Positions 43,456-52,762 are shown, numbered from the stretch's first letter. The stretch is 64,000 bases of DNA from Hymenobacter psoromatis (GCA_001596155.1 CP014771.1:868001-932000); one strand, 5' to 3'. Numbers and translations: made by a program. Notes: a model not told the origin generated them from the letters alone.

Positions 43456-45282
43456 ATGAAAAAACTGCTCCCGGCTTTGCTGTTGGGGCTGGCTGGCCGG
43501 TCGGGGTTGGCGGCCGTTCCGCCCACCGTGCCTACTTCGCTTGAGTTGGTGGGTATGCACCTCACCCTTGATGAAGATGCCCGCCAGCTGGTGCAGGCCA
43601 AAGTGAACAGCTTGTGCCGCCACCAGGTATCGCTCGATGCGCGCGTGGCCTTGGCCGAGGCCGCTTTTCCGCTCATCGACCAGGTGCTGGCGGAGGAGGG
43701 CGTACCGAGCGACTTTCGCTATTTGACGCTCCAGGAAAGCGCCTTGCAGGGTAACGCCGAGAGCGCGCACGGGGCCGTGGGCTACTGGCAGCTCAAGCGC
43801 GAAACGGCCCTCAGCCTGGGCCTGACCGTGAACGGCAGCATTGACGAGCGCCGTCACCTCACGGCCAGCACCCGCGCCGCCGCCCGCTACCTCAACCGCA
43901 ACAACGCGACCCTGCATAACTGGGCCAACGCCCTGCTGAGCTATAATACCGGGCTGGGCGGCGTGCGCTCCTACACCCAGCCCGCCGATGCCGATGCCCG
44001 CGACGTGCGCTTTACGCGCCGCACTAACCAGTATCTGCTAGATTTTGTGGCCCAAAAGATAGTGTTTGAGCCGGCCTGTGCGCAACAGACCGTGGCCTTC
44101 GTGCCGTGGCGCGAAGTGCCCGCCGCCGCCGGCCAGACCCTGGCGCAGCAAGCCGCCGTGCTGGCCGCCGACCCGGCCGCCGTGGCCCAGCTCAATCCCT
44201 GGCTGCTGGCCCGCACGGTGCCCGAAGACGGCCACGCCTACACGCTGCTGATTCCACAGGCAGGAGCCACGCCGGTGGCCGCGCGGCCAGCGTACACGCC
44301 TACCCTGCCCGCCGCCGCGCTCCCTACCCCTACCTATCTGCGTATCAATGGGATAAAGGTCCTGCTGGCCCGCCCCGGCGAAACGCCCGCCGCCCTGGCC
44401 GAGCGGGGCGGGGCCAGCCTGAGCTTCTTCCAAAAAGTTAATGAGCTGGCTGATAACGAAGCCTTGCAGCCCGGCGAACCCTACTTCTTTCAGCGCAAAA
44501 AAGAAACGGCCGATGAGGATTACCACGTAGTGGCTCCGGGCCAGACGCTGGCGGCCGTGGCCCAGCACTACGGCGTATTGCGCCACGCCCTGCGTCAGTA
44601 TAATCACCTGGCCGACGATGAGGCCGTGCGGCCCGGCCTGGTGCTGTGGCTCAGCCATATGCGGCCGCGCAGCGTGGCGGCCGAGTATCAATCGGTGCCT
44701 ACCTCCCGGCCCGTAGCCGCAGCCCCGCGCCCGGCACCGCCCCGCCCTACCCCCCCGCCAGCCCCCGAAAAGGACACGACCGCCGATGAGCTGGCGAAAC
44801 TAAACGATTTGCCCACCGAAGTGCCTGGCCCGCCGGTGCAAAGCCTCCCCACGCCCCGGCCCGTGGTGGCTGCGGTGGCCTACCCCACCCGGCCGGTGGC
44901 AGTGGCCCCGGTGCCGGTGCGCCCGGCCCCTACCCCCCGCGCGCAGGTCAGTCCCGACTTTTCGCACCTGTACCTGGTAGCTCCCGGCGAAACGCTGTGT
45001 GCCCTGGCCCGGCGCGTGGGCGTGCGGCCCGCCGAGCTGGCGGCTTGGAATAACCTGCCTTCTAATGCGCCACTACGCGCGGGCCAGGCTATGCACCTGA
45101 ACCCGCCTGCCGCCGAGCCGGTGCTATTCAATGCGTCCGATGGCTCCTACGTAGTATCGCGCGGCGATACGTTTTACAGCATCGCGCGGCGCTACAACTG
45201 CACCGTGGTGGCCCTGCTGGCCCACAACGACCGCCCGCATATGACGCTGCACGTGGGCGAAACACTGCGCGTACCGCAGTAA
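43456..45282 (+). CDS. MltD-like lytic transglycosylase with LysM repeats
   Basis: 608 residues with a signal-like N-terminus (MKKLLPALLLGLAGRSGLAA). The SLT domain (about 70-210) has the catalytic glutamate E94 in TLQESALQGN and the GAVGYWQLKRETA and LSYNTGLGGV landmarks. At least three LysM domains follow: DYHVVAPGQTLAAVAQHYGV (about 355-400), HLYLVAPGETLCALARRVGV (about 510-555) and GSYVVSRGDTFYSIARRYNC (about 560-605), with a weaker one near 300. A proline-rich linker separates the pairs. It would cleave peptidoglycan glycan strands in the periplasm. Strong palindromes follow it. Confidence 0.92.
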   Translation: MKKLLPALLLGLAGRSGLAAVPPTVPTSLELVGMHLTLDEDARQLVQAKVNSLCRHQVSLDARVALAEAAFPLIDQVLAEEGVPSDFRYLTLQESALQGNAESAHGAVGYWQLKRETALSLGLTVNGSIDERRHLTASTRAAARYLNRNNATLHNWANALLSYNTGLGGVRSYTQPADADARDVRFTRRTNQYLLDFVAQKIVFEPACAQQTVAFVPWREVPAAAGQTLAQQAAVLAADPAAVAQLNPWLLARTVPEDGHAYTLLIPQAGATPVAARPAYTPTLPAAALPTPTYLRINGIKVLLARPGETPAALAERGGASLSFFQKVNELADNEALQPGEPYFFQRKKETADEDYHVVAPGQTLAAVAQHYGVLRHALRQYNHLADDEAVRPGLVLWLSHMRPRSVAAEYQSVPTSRPVAAAPRPAPPRPTPPPAPEKDTTADELAKLNDLPTEVPGPPVQSLPTPRPVVAAVAYPTRPVAVAPVPVRPAPTPRAQVSPDFSHLYLVAPGETLCALARRVGVRPAELAAWNNLPSNAPLRAGQAMHLNPPAAEPVLFNASDGSYVVSRGDTFYSIARRYNCTVVALLAHNDRPHMTLHVGETLRVPQ

Positions 45283-45301
45283 TAGCAGTGCAAGTGAGTG
45301 G

Positions 45302-45412
45302 CAAACAGAACGTCATTCCGAGCTTGCCGAGGAATCTTGCCCGAGGTCGTTCGGGTTTCGCTCAACGATGCGAGCGAGATTCCTCGGCAAGCTCGAAATG
45401 GCGTTCTGTTTG
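45302..45412. repeat. Palindromic repeat (GAACGTCATTCCGAGC family) after the LysM gene
   Basis: CAAACAGAACGTCATTCCGA on the left mirrors GCGTTCTGTTTG on the right; GAGCTTGCCGAGGAATCT pairs with AGATTCCTCGGCAAGCTC. Confidence 0.88.
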
Positions 45413-45448
45413 CAGACTTCACTACGAATACTATATCAACCAACCTAC

Positions 45449-45508
45449 TACCAAAAACAGTCCGGCCCCCGACGTTAGCTAACGTCGGGGGCCGGACTGT
45501 TTTTGGTA
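45449..45508. terminator. Perfect 60-bp palindrome between convergent genes
   Basis: Thirty-base arms beginning TACCAAAAACAGTCCGGCCC match exactly with no loop; the centre is GTTAGCTAAC. A-run and T-run lie at the two ends, so it can terminate the LysM gene and the thioredoxin-like gene from either side. Confidence 0.9.
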
Positions 45509-45524
45509 CTTACTACCCCTTATT

Positions 45525-47003
45525 TTAAAGCTTATTGAGCGCAACGGCGCGGTAGGCGGCGGCCCGGCCAACGGCGGCTTTCAGGTCGTCCTGCAAGGGG
45601 CGGCTGCTGATGTTGCGCGGGTGCAGGTCGAGCAGCGTACCATCTTCGGCCAGCAGCACGGCGGTGGGAAGCCGGTCGATGCCATAGGCCTGCCGGACTT
45701 CGGCCCGGTGGCTGGCGGGCAAATACGTCTGCACGCCGGTGAGGGCGGGGTTCGCGCAGGCTACTGTCTGCTGCCAGGTGGAGATGTTTTCATCCAGCGC
45801 CACCATTACGATGGCTATTGGCTGGTCGGCCAGGGCGGTAGTCAGTTCCTTGAGGTAGGGAATCTCCCGCTGGCCGGCGGGGTAGCGGCTATCCCAAAAC
45901 ATCAGGTACACCAGCTTGCCGCGCAGGCTGGCCAGCGTCAGGGGCTGGCCATTGGCCAGGCGCAGCGGTAGCTCAGGCGCGGGGCTGCCGATGGCAAACG
46001 ACTGGTGGTCGGCCAGGTCGGTGCGCAGCAAGGCTATCCAATTAGCGGGGGCTTTGGCCGTGGCGGCGTAGGTAGCCAGCAACGCCTGGGCGTGGGCCAC
46101 GTGGCCTAGGCGAATGGTTTCGAGCACGATGCGGCCCAGCACTACCGGCCGGGCTTCGGCTTGCAACAGGCTATCGGCCAGGCGGTAGCAGGTCGGAAAG
46201 TACGCGGGGCTGGTGGGTTGGTACCCAATGGCACGGGCCTGGTAATGCACGTAGTCGAGCAGAAAATCCTGGTAATGAGGGCTCGTAACGGCCACTTCAT
46301 TACCGGGCAGCAAACCTGGCTCTTTCAAAAAATCATAGTACTCCGCCGACAGCTGAACGCGGGGCTGGCCGGCCACCGTCTGCTCGCGCAGGTCAGCGTA
46401 GGTGAGGCGGTCTTCGGCGTAAGTATAGGCAATGTCGGCTTCGGCGTAGGCTTGGAAAGCGGGCGTGAGGCTGCCGCGCCGGTTGGCCTGCTTGAGCAAC
46501 GTGCGCTCCCGGTCGCGCCGATAACCCAGAAAAGTCAGAAAGCCTCTTTCCAGCAGTTTGATATTCTCAGGCAGAATCTGGTAGTCGTCGTTGTTAACAA
46601 ACCGCCGGCTATATTCCTGTAGGTAGTTATTTGCGGCGGCGGCGGGCCGGTGGGCCGCGCCATCGCCCGAGTCGAACCGGGCCGTGGCGGCCAGGTCGGG
46701 AGCATCGCCGTGCAGGTCGAGCACGTCGCCCGGCTCCAAAAACACCGTCATTTCCTCGTCACCGTAGCTTAGCTGCGCCAGCATGGGCTGGGCCACCGGC
46801 ACCGTCAGGTCAAAATTACCTTCGGGCGTGACGTGCACGGCGCGTTGCTGCTCGTGCGTAGCCAGGGGCTGGCCCCACCACCTTATCAGCAGTTTTTCAG
46901 TACCCGTATTCACTAAGTGACCATGCAATTTGGCAGTAGTCTGCGCGGCTGCGGGTCCGGCCAGGAGAATAAAGCCAGCAAGCCAGAGCGGTAGTACTTT
47001 CAT
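45525..47003 (-). CDS. TlpA-like thioredoxin-fold protein without active-site cysteines
   Basis: 492 residues with signal peptide MKVLPLWLAGFILLAGPAAA. A DUF4369-like N-terminal beta domain (about 25-110) and a helical middle lead to a TlpA/AhpC-type thioredoxin domain (about 345-480; PELPLRLANGQPLTLASLRG, LVYLMFWDSRYPAGQREIPY). Where a redox CxxC would be, it reads RYPAG, so it cannot be a disulfide oxidoreductase. Similar cysteine-less paralogues are common in Bacteroidota and are probably structural or binding proteins. Divergent from panB across ~150 bases. Confidence 0.82.
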   Translation of the reverse strand: MKVLPLWLAGFILLAGPAAAQTTAKLHGHLVNTGTEKLLIRWWGQPLATHEQQRAVHVTPEGNFDLTVPVAQPMLAQLSYGDEEMTVFLEPGDVLDLHGDAPDLAATARFDSGDGAAHRPAAAANNYLQEYSRRFVNNDDYQILPENIKLLERGFLTFLGYRRDRERTLLKQANRRGSLTPAFQAYAEADIAYTYAEDRLTYADLREQTVAGQPRVQLSAEYYDFLKEPGLLPGNEVAVTSPHYQDFLLDYVHYQARAIGYQPTSPAYFPTCYRLADSLLQAEARPVVLGRIVLETIRLGHVAHAQALLATYAATAKAPANWIALLRTDLADHQSFAIGSPAPELPLRLANGQPLTLASLRGKLVYLMFWDSRYPAGQREIPYLKELTTALADQPIAIVMVALDENISTWQQTVACANPALTGVQTYLPASHRAEVRQAYGIDRLPTAVLLAEDGTLLDLHPRNISSRPLQDDLKAAVGRAAAYRAVALNKL

Positions 47004-47154
47004 TCAGAAGGGGTAAGGTGGAGGGCAACCTGGCGGCGAAGTTAACCACTGCCACTTTAGAATACGTCCTTTCGGCCCTGGCCGTTCCAAAACCGTAGGC
47101 ATTTCCAAATTTCTTGCCAGCTTTGCGGCCCCAATCCCCTTATTTTCGACCCTC

Positions 47155-47970
47155 ATGTCGCAGCACAAAGAAATCAAGCTCGTTACTACCCACCAGATGC
47201 TGGCCATGAAGCAGCGGGGCGAGAAAATATCCATGCTCACCGCCTACGACTTTTCGATGGCTCAGATTCTGGACGGTGCCGGGGTGGACGTGCTGCTCGT
47301 GGGCGACTCGGCCTCCAACGTGATGGCGGGCCACGAGACTACCCTGCCCATTACCCTCGACCAGATGATATACCACGCCCAAAGCGTAGTGCGAGCCGTG
47401 AAGCGGGCTTTTGTGGTGGTCGATATGCCCTTTGGCTCGTACCAGGGCAACAGCAGCGAGGCGCTGCGCTCGGCCATCCGCATTATGAAGGAGAGCGGCG
47501 GCCACGGCGTGAAGCTCGAAGGCGGTGCCGAAATCAAAGACAGCATCGTGCGCATTCTCACGGCCGGCATTCCGGTGATGGGCCACCTGGGCCTTACCCC
47601 CCAAAGTATCTATAAGTTTGGCACTTACAACGTGCGGGCCAAGGAAGAAGCCGAGGCGCAGAAGCTAGTGGAGGACGCCCACCTGCTGCAGGAAATCGGC
47701 TGCTTCGGGCTGGTGCTGGAGAAGATTCCGGCCACCCTGGCCAAGCGCGTGGCCGAGGAGCTGACCATCCCGGTTATCGGCATCGGGGCCGGGCCCGACG
47801 TGGACGGTCAGGTGCTGGTGGTGCATGACGTGCTAGGCATCACTAAGGAGTTTCAGCCCCGCTTCCTGCGCCGCTATGCCGAGTTGCACGACATCATGAC
47901 CCAGGCCGTGCAGCACTACGTGGCCGACGTAAAGAGCCGGGATTTTCCCAGCAAGGAAGAAGGCTATTAA
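47155..47970 (+). CDS. panB: 3-methyl-2-oxobutanoate hydroxymethyltransferase
   Basis: 271 residues, standard for PanB. Motifs: [38 protein letters not shown] (metal ligands), [19 protein letters not shown] and [19 protein letters not shown]. It makes ketopantoate from 2-oxoisovalerate and methylene-tetrahydrofolate, the first step of pantothenate biosynthesis. Single gene; panC and panD are not adjacent. A weak -7-like AGCTTTG lies ~30 bases upstream. Confidence 0.97.
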   Translation: MSQHKEIKLVTTHQMLAMKQRGEKISMLTAYDFSMAQILDGAGVDVLLVGDSASNVMAGHETTLPITLDQMIYHAQSVVRAVKRAFVVVDMPFGSYQGNSSEALRSAIRIMKESGGHGVKLEGGAEIKDSIVRILTAGIPVMGHLGLTPQSIYKFGTYNVRAKEEAEAQKLVEDAHLLQEIGCFGLVLEKIPATLAKRVAEELTIPVIGIGAGPDVDGQVLVVHDVLGITKEFQPRFLRRYAELHDIMTQAVQHYVADVKSRDFPSKEEGY

Positions 47971-48191
47971 TTTGTAATCGCCTCGTTGTCAACTATTTTC
48001 TTCCCTACCCCCCTCCTCGCCGACCAGGCGCATTGGGCGTGCGGCCTTACCTTCACCGGCAGCAAGCTGAATCGTTCGGGTACTGCCACCAGCGCTGAAC
48101 GCGCCTGCCTTGGCGCGGGCCAGGCTGCTACTTGCTTTTTGGTGCTTAAGAATTACTTTTTCCGCGGCCCGCGCCGCGGCTCTTTTGCTGC

Positions 48192-48911
48192 GTGAATCGT
48201 CCGAACCTGTGGGCCGAAGGCCAGGAAATAATTTTTGAAGACAATCACCTGCTGGTGATTAATAAGCCCGCCGGTATCTTGGTGCAGGGCGATGCGACCG
48301 GCGACGAGCCGCTTTCCAAAAAAGCCGAGGAGTACCTGAAATTCAAGTATAAAAAGCCGGGCGCGGCGTTCGTGGGCGTGTGCCACCGCATCGACCGGCC
48401 GGTGTCGGGCATCGTGGTGCTGGCCAAAACGAGCAAAGCACTGAGCCGCCTGAACGAGATGTTTCGGGACAGCCAGATGAAGAAAACCTACTGGGCGCTC
48501 ATCGGCAAGCCGCCCGTGCCCGAGCAGGGCAAGCTGGTGCATTGGCTGGTGAAAGACCCCATGCGCAACGTTACCAAGGCCTATACCGATAAGCACGGCC
48601 AGGGCCAGCGCTCCGAGCTGAGCTACGAGCTGCTGGGCCCGGCGGCCAACCGCTACCTGCTGCAAGTGAACCCCGTAACGGGCCGGCCGCACCAGATTCG
48701 GGTGCAGCTGGCCACCGGCCTGGGCACGCCCATTGTGGGCGATGTGAAATACGGCTTCCTCAACCCGCTGCCCGACGTGAGCATTGCCCTGCACGCCCGC
48801 CAGCTGGAGATGCAGCACCCAGTTACGAAAGAAGCCCTGAAACTAGTGGCACCCCTGCCCGACGCCCCGCACTGGGATGCGGCGCGAGCTTTCGGTGAGG
48901 TGGTGAAATAG
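48192..48911 (+). CDS. RluA-family pseudouridine synthase
   Basis: 239 residues from the GTG at 48192. The catalytic aspartate is D68 in CHRIDRPVSG; NHLLVINKPAGILVQGD precedes and VNPVTGRPHQIRVQLA and GDVKYG follow, all family hallmarks. The protein has no S4 domain and so belongs to the short RluA/RluC-like or tRNA-acting forms; the target RNA cannot be set. About 220 gene-poor bases separate it from panB. Confidence 0.92.
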   Translation: MNRPNLWAEGQEIIFEDNHLLVINKPAGILVQGDATGDEPLSKKAEEYLKFKYKKPGAAFVGVCHRIDRPVSGIVVLAKTSKALSRLNEMFRDSQMKKTYWALIGKPPVPEQGKLVHWLVKDPMRNVTKAYTDKHGQGQRSELSYELLGPAANRYLLQVNPVTGRPHQIRVQLATGLGTPIVGDVKYGFLNPLPDVSIALHARQLEMQHPVTKEALKLVAPLPDAPHWDAARAFGEVVK

Positions 48912-48952
48912 TGAGGTAGTGAGTTTACCTTACAGAAACTCACCACCTCACC
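48894..48952. repeat. Short GGTGAGGTAGTGAG-type palindrome at the RluA gene end
   Basis: GGTGAGG, GTAGTGAGTTT and the inverse AAACTCACCACCTCACC flank TACCTTACAG. It overlaps the gene end, as other repeats here do. Confidence 0.6.
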
Positions 48953-49093
48953 GTCGGTGTAACATTATGGCATTGTACAACTCCGGGGCAATTTTGGCTA
49001 AACAACGGCCGTAATTTTGTCTTAACGGTGAACTATGCCCCACGGGAATAACTTTTGCGGGCAGCGCAATTCTCACGCTTATTTCATTTCCGA

Positions 49094-49867
49094 ATGGCCA
49101 TTCTGGTTTTTTTCGTTGCCCATTACTACTTGTCGCTGTTCACGCAGACATTTTACCTGCATCGCTACGCGGCGCACAAGATGTTTACGATGAACAAGTT
49201 TTGGGAGCGATTCTTCTTCCTGTTCACCTATATCTGCCAGGGTAGCAGCTTTTTGTCGCCGCGCGCCTATGCGCTGCTGCACCGCATGCACCACGCCTAC
49301 TCCGACACGGAGCTGGACCCGCACTCGCCGCACTTCTCGAACAACGCGTTCGATATGATGTGGAAGACCAAGGTCATCTACAACGATGTGGTGAACGATA
49401 CCCACGAAGAAGCCAAGCGCTTCGAAGGCGACATTCCGGAGTGGAAAAGCCTGGAGGCTTTTGGCGGCACCGTGTACTCGCGCCTGGGCTGGGGCACGGC
49501 CTACGTGCTCTTCTACATTGGCTTTGCTACGGCGTGGTGGCAATATCTGCTCCTACCCATCCACTTTTTGATGGGTCCGATTCACGGCGCTATCGTGAAC
49601 TGGGGCGGCCACAAATACGGCTACCAGAACTTCGATAACCACGACAAGAGCAAGAACACGCTGGCCCTGGACTTCCTGGCTTTCGGCGAGCTGTTTCAGA
49701 ACAACCACCACAAGCTGCCGATGCGCGTCAACTTCGGCGTGAAGTGGTGGGAGTTTGACCCGACCTACGTGGCCATCTGGACGCTGGATAAGGCCCGCGT
49801 TATCAAGATTAAGCGCAAGAACGTGCAGCCCAAGCAGCGCACGAAGAAGCTGGCACAGGCTGCGTAG
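49094..49867 (+). CDS. Acyl-CoA (delta-9 type) fatty acid desaturase
   Basis: The ATG at 49094 gives 257 residues and lies about 30 bases after a TAACTTTTG promoter-like box. Histidine boxes are HRYAAH (23-28), HRMHH (63-67) and NNHH near the C-terminus, where the first His of HxxHH is a glutamine (FQNNHHK), as seen in several Bacteroidota members. Hydrophobic segments near 1-20, 40-52 and 125-165 fit a membrane di-iron desaturase. It would introduce a double bond into saturated acyl chains for membrane fluidity. Strong palindromes follow. Confidence 0.92.
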   Translation: MAILVFFVAHYYLSLFTQTFYLHRYAAHKMFTMNKFWERFFFLFTYICQGSSFLSPRAYALLHRMHHAYSDTELDPHSPHFSNNAFDMMWKTKVIYNDVVNDTHEEAKRFEGDIPEWKSLEAFGGTVYSRLGWGTAYVLFYIGFATAWWQYLLLPIHFLMGPIHGAIVNWGGHKYGYQNFDNHDKSKNTLALDFLAFGELFQNNHHKLPMRVNFGVKWWEFDPTYVAIWTLDKARVIKIKRKNVQPKQRTKKLAQAA

Positions 49868-49873
49868 TTGGCT

Positions 49874-49932
49874 GTAGGGTAAGCTTTAGCTTGCCTTCGT
49901 TCAACAAAACGGCAAGCTAAAGCTTACCCTAC
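49874..49932. repeat. GTAGGGTAAGCTTTAGCTTGCC palindrome
   Basis: Arms of about 22 bases (GTAGGGTAAGCTTTAGCTTG and its inverse) with CGTTCAACAAAACG in the loop. Lies immediately before the next terminator. Confidence 0.85.
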
Positions 49933-49934
49933 AC

Positions 49935-49967
49935 AAAAAGGCCGAAGTTTGACTTCGGCCTTTTTTG
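49935..49967 (+). terminator. Rho-independent terminator after the desaturase
   Basis: AAAAAGGCCGAAG (49935-49947) pairs with CTTCGGCCTTTTT (49953-49965) with a five-base loop and further T. Confidence 0.9.
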
Positions 49968-49983
49968 TTGCGCTGATGCGCCG

Positions 49984-49991
49984 TACCTTTG
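49984..49991 (+). promoter_or_regulatory. -7 box TACCTTTG of the rpsP operon
   Basis: GTACCTTTGCGG matches TAnnTTTG and lies 65 bases before the rpsP start; it follows the terminator directly, which suits an operon promoter. Confidence 0.65.
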
Positions 49992-50055
49992 CGGCCCCAA
50001 ACAGGGAAATATTTCACCCAGATGCACGAGTTGCATCGCACAACCCCCAAGGTTT

Positions 50056-50610
50056 ATGGCAGTTAAAATCCGCCTCGCCCGCCGTGGCCGCAAAAAGGCC
50101 GCGACTTACGATATCGTAGTAGCCGACGCCCGCGCTCCCCGCGATGGCCGCTTCATTGAGAAGCTCGGTACCTACAACCCTAATACCAACCCCGCTACCA
50201 TTCAATACGACGGTGACCGCGCTTTTTACTGGGTAATGAACGGCGCGCAGCCTACCGAAACGGTACGTGCTATGCTGGCCTACCGCGGCGTATTGCTGCG
50301 TCGTCACTTGCAGCTTGGCGTTACGAAAGGCGCGCTGACGCAAGACGTGGCTGACCAGCGCTACCAGGATTGGCTGAGCGAGAAAGACACTAAAATCGAA
50401 GCCAAAAAGACTGGCCTCGTTGACACCAAGGCCGAGACGCGCAAGCAACAGCTTGCCGCCGAAACCAAGGTGAAGGAAACCCGCTCTGCTGCCCTGGCGC
50501 AGAAGCAGGCTGCCGCCCTGGCCGCCGCTACCCCCGCCGCTCCGGCAGCTGAAGAAGCTACCGAAGGCTCGACGGAAACCGCCGAAACTTCGGCCGAAGC
50601 TGCCGCGTAG
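50056..50610 (+). CDS. rpsP: 30S ribosomal protein S16 with C-terminal extension
   Basis: 184 residues; the S16 core (MAVKIRLARRGRKKAATYDI, DARAPRDGRFIEKLGTYNPN) ends near residue 85, and the remainder is a lysine- and then alanine/glutamate-rich tail (KQAAALAAATPAAPAAEEAT). Extended S16 tails are usual in Bacteroidota. It starts the rpsP-rimM-trmD-rplS cluster. Confidence 0.97.
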   Translation: MAVKIRLARRGRKKAATYDIVVADARAPRDGRFIEKLGTYNPNTNPATIQYDGDRAFYWVMNGAQPTETVRAMLAYRGVLLRRHLQLGVTKGALTQDVADQRYQDWLSEKDTKIEAKKTGLVDTKAETRKQQLAAETKVKETRSAALAQKQAAALAAATPAAPAAEEATEGSTETAETSAEAAA

Positions 50611-50630
50611 CTTTCGGGGTAACCCGCTAG

Positions 50631-50673
50631 AAAAGAACGTCATGTTGAGGTTTTCTCGGCATGACGTTCTTTT
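50631..50673 (+). repeat. Short hairpin (AAAAGAACGTCATG) between rpsP and rimM
   Basis: AAAAGAACGTCATG (50631-50644) is inverted as CATGACGTTCTTTT (50660-50673) with 15 bases between. It resembles the ends of the larger GAACGTCAT family minus the middle, and with the T-run could partly terminate after rpsP. Confidence 0.75.
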
Positions 50674-50711
50674 TTAAGTCCCTACCCCCACTCCCCTTAT
50701 TCGAGCTAACC

Positions 50712-51278
50712 ATGACTCTTGAAGAATGCTTTGAGCTGGGCTTCATTGTGAAGCCCCACGCACTGAAAGGCCAGATGGCAGCCCAACTTGATGTGGACGA
50801 CGCCGCCACCTATGGTAAGCTGAAGACGGTGTACGTGGCCCTGGCCACTGCGCCTACCAAGCTCACCGCCTACCAAGTGGAGCGCATAAACCCGCAGGTC
50901 GGGCAGCGCGTGCTGCTCAAGCTGCGCGGTATCGAGCGCATTGAGGAGGCCGAGCCACTGCGAGGCTCCAAGCTGTGGCTGCCGCTGAGCGAGCTGCCGG
51001 AGCTGAAGGACCACCAGTTTTACTTCCACGACGTCATTGGCTTTCAGGTTATTGATGAGAAAGGGGGGGCGCTGGGCGTCGTAGAGAATTTCTACGAGCT
51101 GCCACAGCAAGACGTGCTGGCCATGCGCTACAAAGGCCGGGAAGTGCTGCTACCGGTGGTTGATGAGCTGGTGAGCCACGCCGATATGGAGGCCAAACAG
51201 CTTTTTGTGAATATGCCCGAGGGCTTGCTGGACATCTACCTGAACCCCGGTGCCCACAAAAACCCGAACGCGGATTAA
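50712..51278 (+). CDS. rimM: 16S rRNA processing protein RimM
   Basis: The ATG at 50712 gives 188 residues; the frame extends upstream but TLEECFELGFIVKPHALKGQ is the family start. RimM N-terminal barrel (1-95) is followed by the PRC-barrel (LKDHQFYFHDVIGFQVID, YKGREVLLPVVDELV). It assists 30S maturation with S19. In the operon it lies ~100 bases after rpsP and 84 bases before trmD. Confidence 0.96.
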   Translation: MTLEECFELGFIVKPHALKGQMAAQLDVDDAATYGKLKTVYVALATAPTKLTAYQVERINPQVGQRVLLKLRGIERIEEAEPLRGSKLWLPLSELPELKDHQFYFHDVIGFQVIDEKGGALGVVENFYELPQQDVLAMRYKGREVLLPVVDELVSHADMEAKQLFVNMPEGLLDIYLNPGAHKNPNAD

Positions 51279-51362
51279 TTACCAGCAGCATCCTTAAAAA
51301 CAGGTGGTCGTCCTCAAAATCCGACCAATCCGGTTAATCCGATAAATTCGTGGTTCAGACAG

Positions 51363-52037
51363 ATGCGCATCGACATTCTTACCTGCCAGCCAGCGCTGCT
51401 CGAAAGTCCGTTTGCCCATTCCATTGTGAAGCGGGCGCAGGACAAAGGCTTAGTTGAAATCTACCTGCACCAATTGCGGGATAAAGCCATCAACAAGCAC
51501 GGGCAGATTGACGATGCCGTGTTTGGCGGCGGGGCGGGCATGGTGCTGCGCGTGGAGCCCATCGCGGCCTGGATGGACGAGCTGCAAGCCCAGCGGCCCT
51601 ACGACGCCATCATCTACCTCACCCCTGATGGCGAAACGCTGCGCCAACCGCTGGCCAACCGGCTGTCGCTGCTGGGCAACATCATCGTGCTTTGTGGCCA
51701 TTACAAGGGGGTGGACCAACGCATTCGCGACCAGTATGTTACGCATGAAATAAGCGTCGGCGACTTTGTACTGAGCGGTGGCGAGTTGGCGGCCGCGATA
51801 CTTGTGGATGCCGTGGTGCGGCTGTTGCCCGGCGTGCTGGGCAACGAAGAATCAGCCTTGTCGGACTCGTTTCAGGATGATTTGCTGGCGCCGCCCGTGT
51901 ACACCCGCCCCGCCGAATGGCGCGGACGGGCCGTGCCAGAAATTCTACTTTCGGGCAACACGCCCCTGATTGAGGAATGGCGCCACGAGCAGGCACTGGC
52001 CCGCACGCAGGCGCGCCGGCCCGACTTGCTGGGGTAA
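51363..52037 (+). CDS. trmD: tRNA (guanine-37-N1)-methyltransferase
   Basis: 224 residues, normal for TrmD of this phylum. SPOUT knot motifs are present: [48 protein letters not shown] and [20 protein letters not shown]. It methylates G37 of tRNAs to prevent frameshifting. Placed as usual between rimM and rplS. Confidence 0.97.
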   Translation: MRIDILTCQPALLESPFAHSIVKRAQDKGLVEIYLHQLRDKAINKHGQIDDAVFGGGAGMVLRVEPIAAWMDELQAQRPYDAIIYLTPDGETLRQPLANRLSLLGNIIVLCGHYKGVDQRIRDQYVTHEISVGDFVLSGGELAAAILVDAVVRLLPGVLGNEESALSDSFQDDLLAPPVYTRPAEWRGRAVPEILLSGNTPLIEEWRHEQALARTQARRPDLLG

Positions 52038-52096
52038 TAACTGGCTATCATCCCTTCGCTATTCTCGCAATGACAGACATTTACTACCCCACCAGC

Positions 52097-52127
52097 TTGC
52101 ATTTGCGCGGTTAATTTTCTATCTTTG
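52097..52127 (+). promoter_or_regulatory. Internal promoter for rplS (TTG-N20-TATCTTTG)
   Basis: A -33-like TTG at 52097-52099 and TATCTTTG at 52120-52127 have 20 bases between, the usual Bacteroidota spacing, and lie 70 bases before the rplS start. Confidence 0.6.
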
Positions 52128-52197
52128 CGCTCCGTTTCGCAAAATACCCAATCAGCGGGCAGCGGCGCTGCTCACTTTGTAATTCTTTTTTTTCGCC

Positions 52198-52578
52198 ATG
52201 AGCGTATTACTCGATTTCATCAATGCCGAAGGCCAGGAGCGCCGCGCCAGCTTTCCCAAGTTTGCTGCCGGTGACACCATTAATGTGCACGTAAAAATCC
52301 GCGAGGGTAATAAGGAGCGCATTCAGCAGTTCCAGGGCGTGGTTCTTCAGCGCCGCAACCCCAGCAGCAACGGTGAGACATTCACCGTGCGTAAGATTTC
52401 AAACCAGATTGGCACCGAGCGGATTTTCCCGCTGCTGTCGCCCAACATCGACAAAATCGAAGTAATCCGCCGCGGCAAGGTGCGTCGCGCCCGTCTGTTC
52501 TACCTGCGCGGCCTGTCGGGCAAAGCTGCTCGCATCAAGGAGCGTCGCCGCGACATCGTGAAGGCAGTAGCTGCATAA
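52198..52578 (+). CDS. rplS: 50S ribosomal protein L19
   Basis: 126 residues with the L19 hallmarks [59 protein letters not shown] and [20 protein letters not shown]. It sits at the 30S-50S interface. Final gene of the rpsP-rimM-trmD-rplS cluster, ended by a strong terminator; the accessory island begins beyond it. Confidence 0.97.
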   Translation: MSVLLDFINAEGQERRASFPKFAAGDTINVHVKIREGNKERIQQFQGVVLQRRNPSSNGETFTVRKISNQIGTERIFPLLSPNIDKIEVIRRGKVRRARLFYLRGLSGKAARIKERRRDIVKAVAA

Positions 52579-52607
52579 GCGCTTCTTAATTATCAGAAAA
52601 AATCTAG

Positions 52608-52638
52608 CCGGCCTGCTACCTAGCAGGCCGGTTTTTTT
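52608..52638 (+). terminator. Terminator of the rpsP-rplS cluster
   Basis: CCGGCCTGCTA and TAGCAGGCCGG form an 11-bp stem with a CC loop, followed by TTTTTTT. Confidence 0.95.
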
Positions 52639-52762
52639 GTATTCTTTAATTATTGGCAACTTCACCATGCATAAGCAGTTAGCGCCCTCGCTAGCCCGTG
52701 GTGCTAACGGGCAATTCGCGCCGGCGACGTAGCTTCGTTTTTGCGAAGGTTTATTTATTTCA

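Noticed and set aside
47986..48195. A 69-codon frame between panB and the RluA gene
   Set aside because: Low-complexity translation, no motif, no promoter or terminator of its own; best treated as non-coding.
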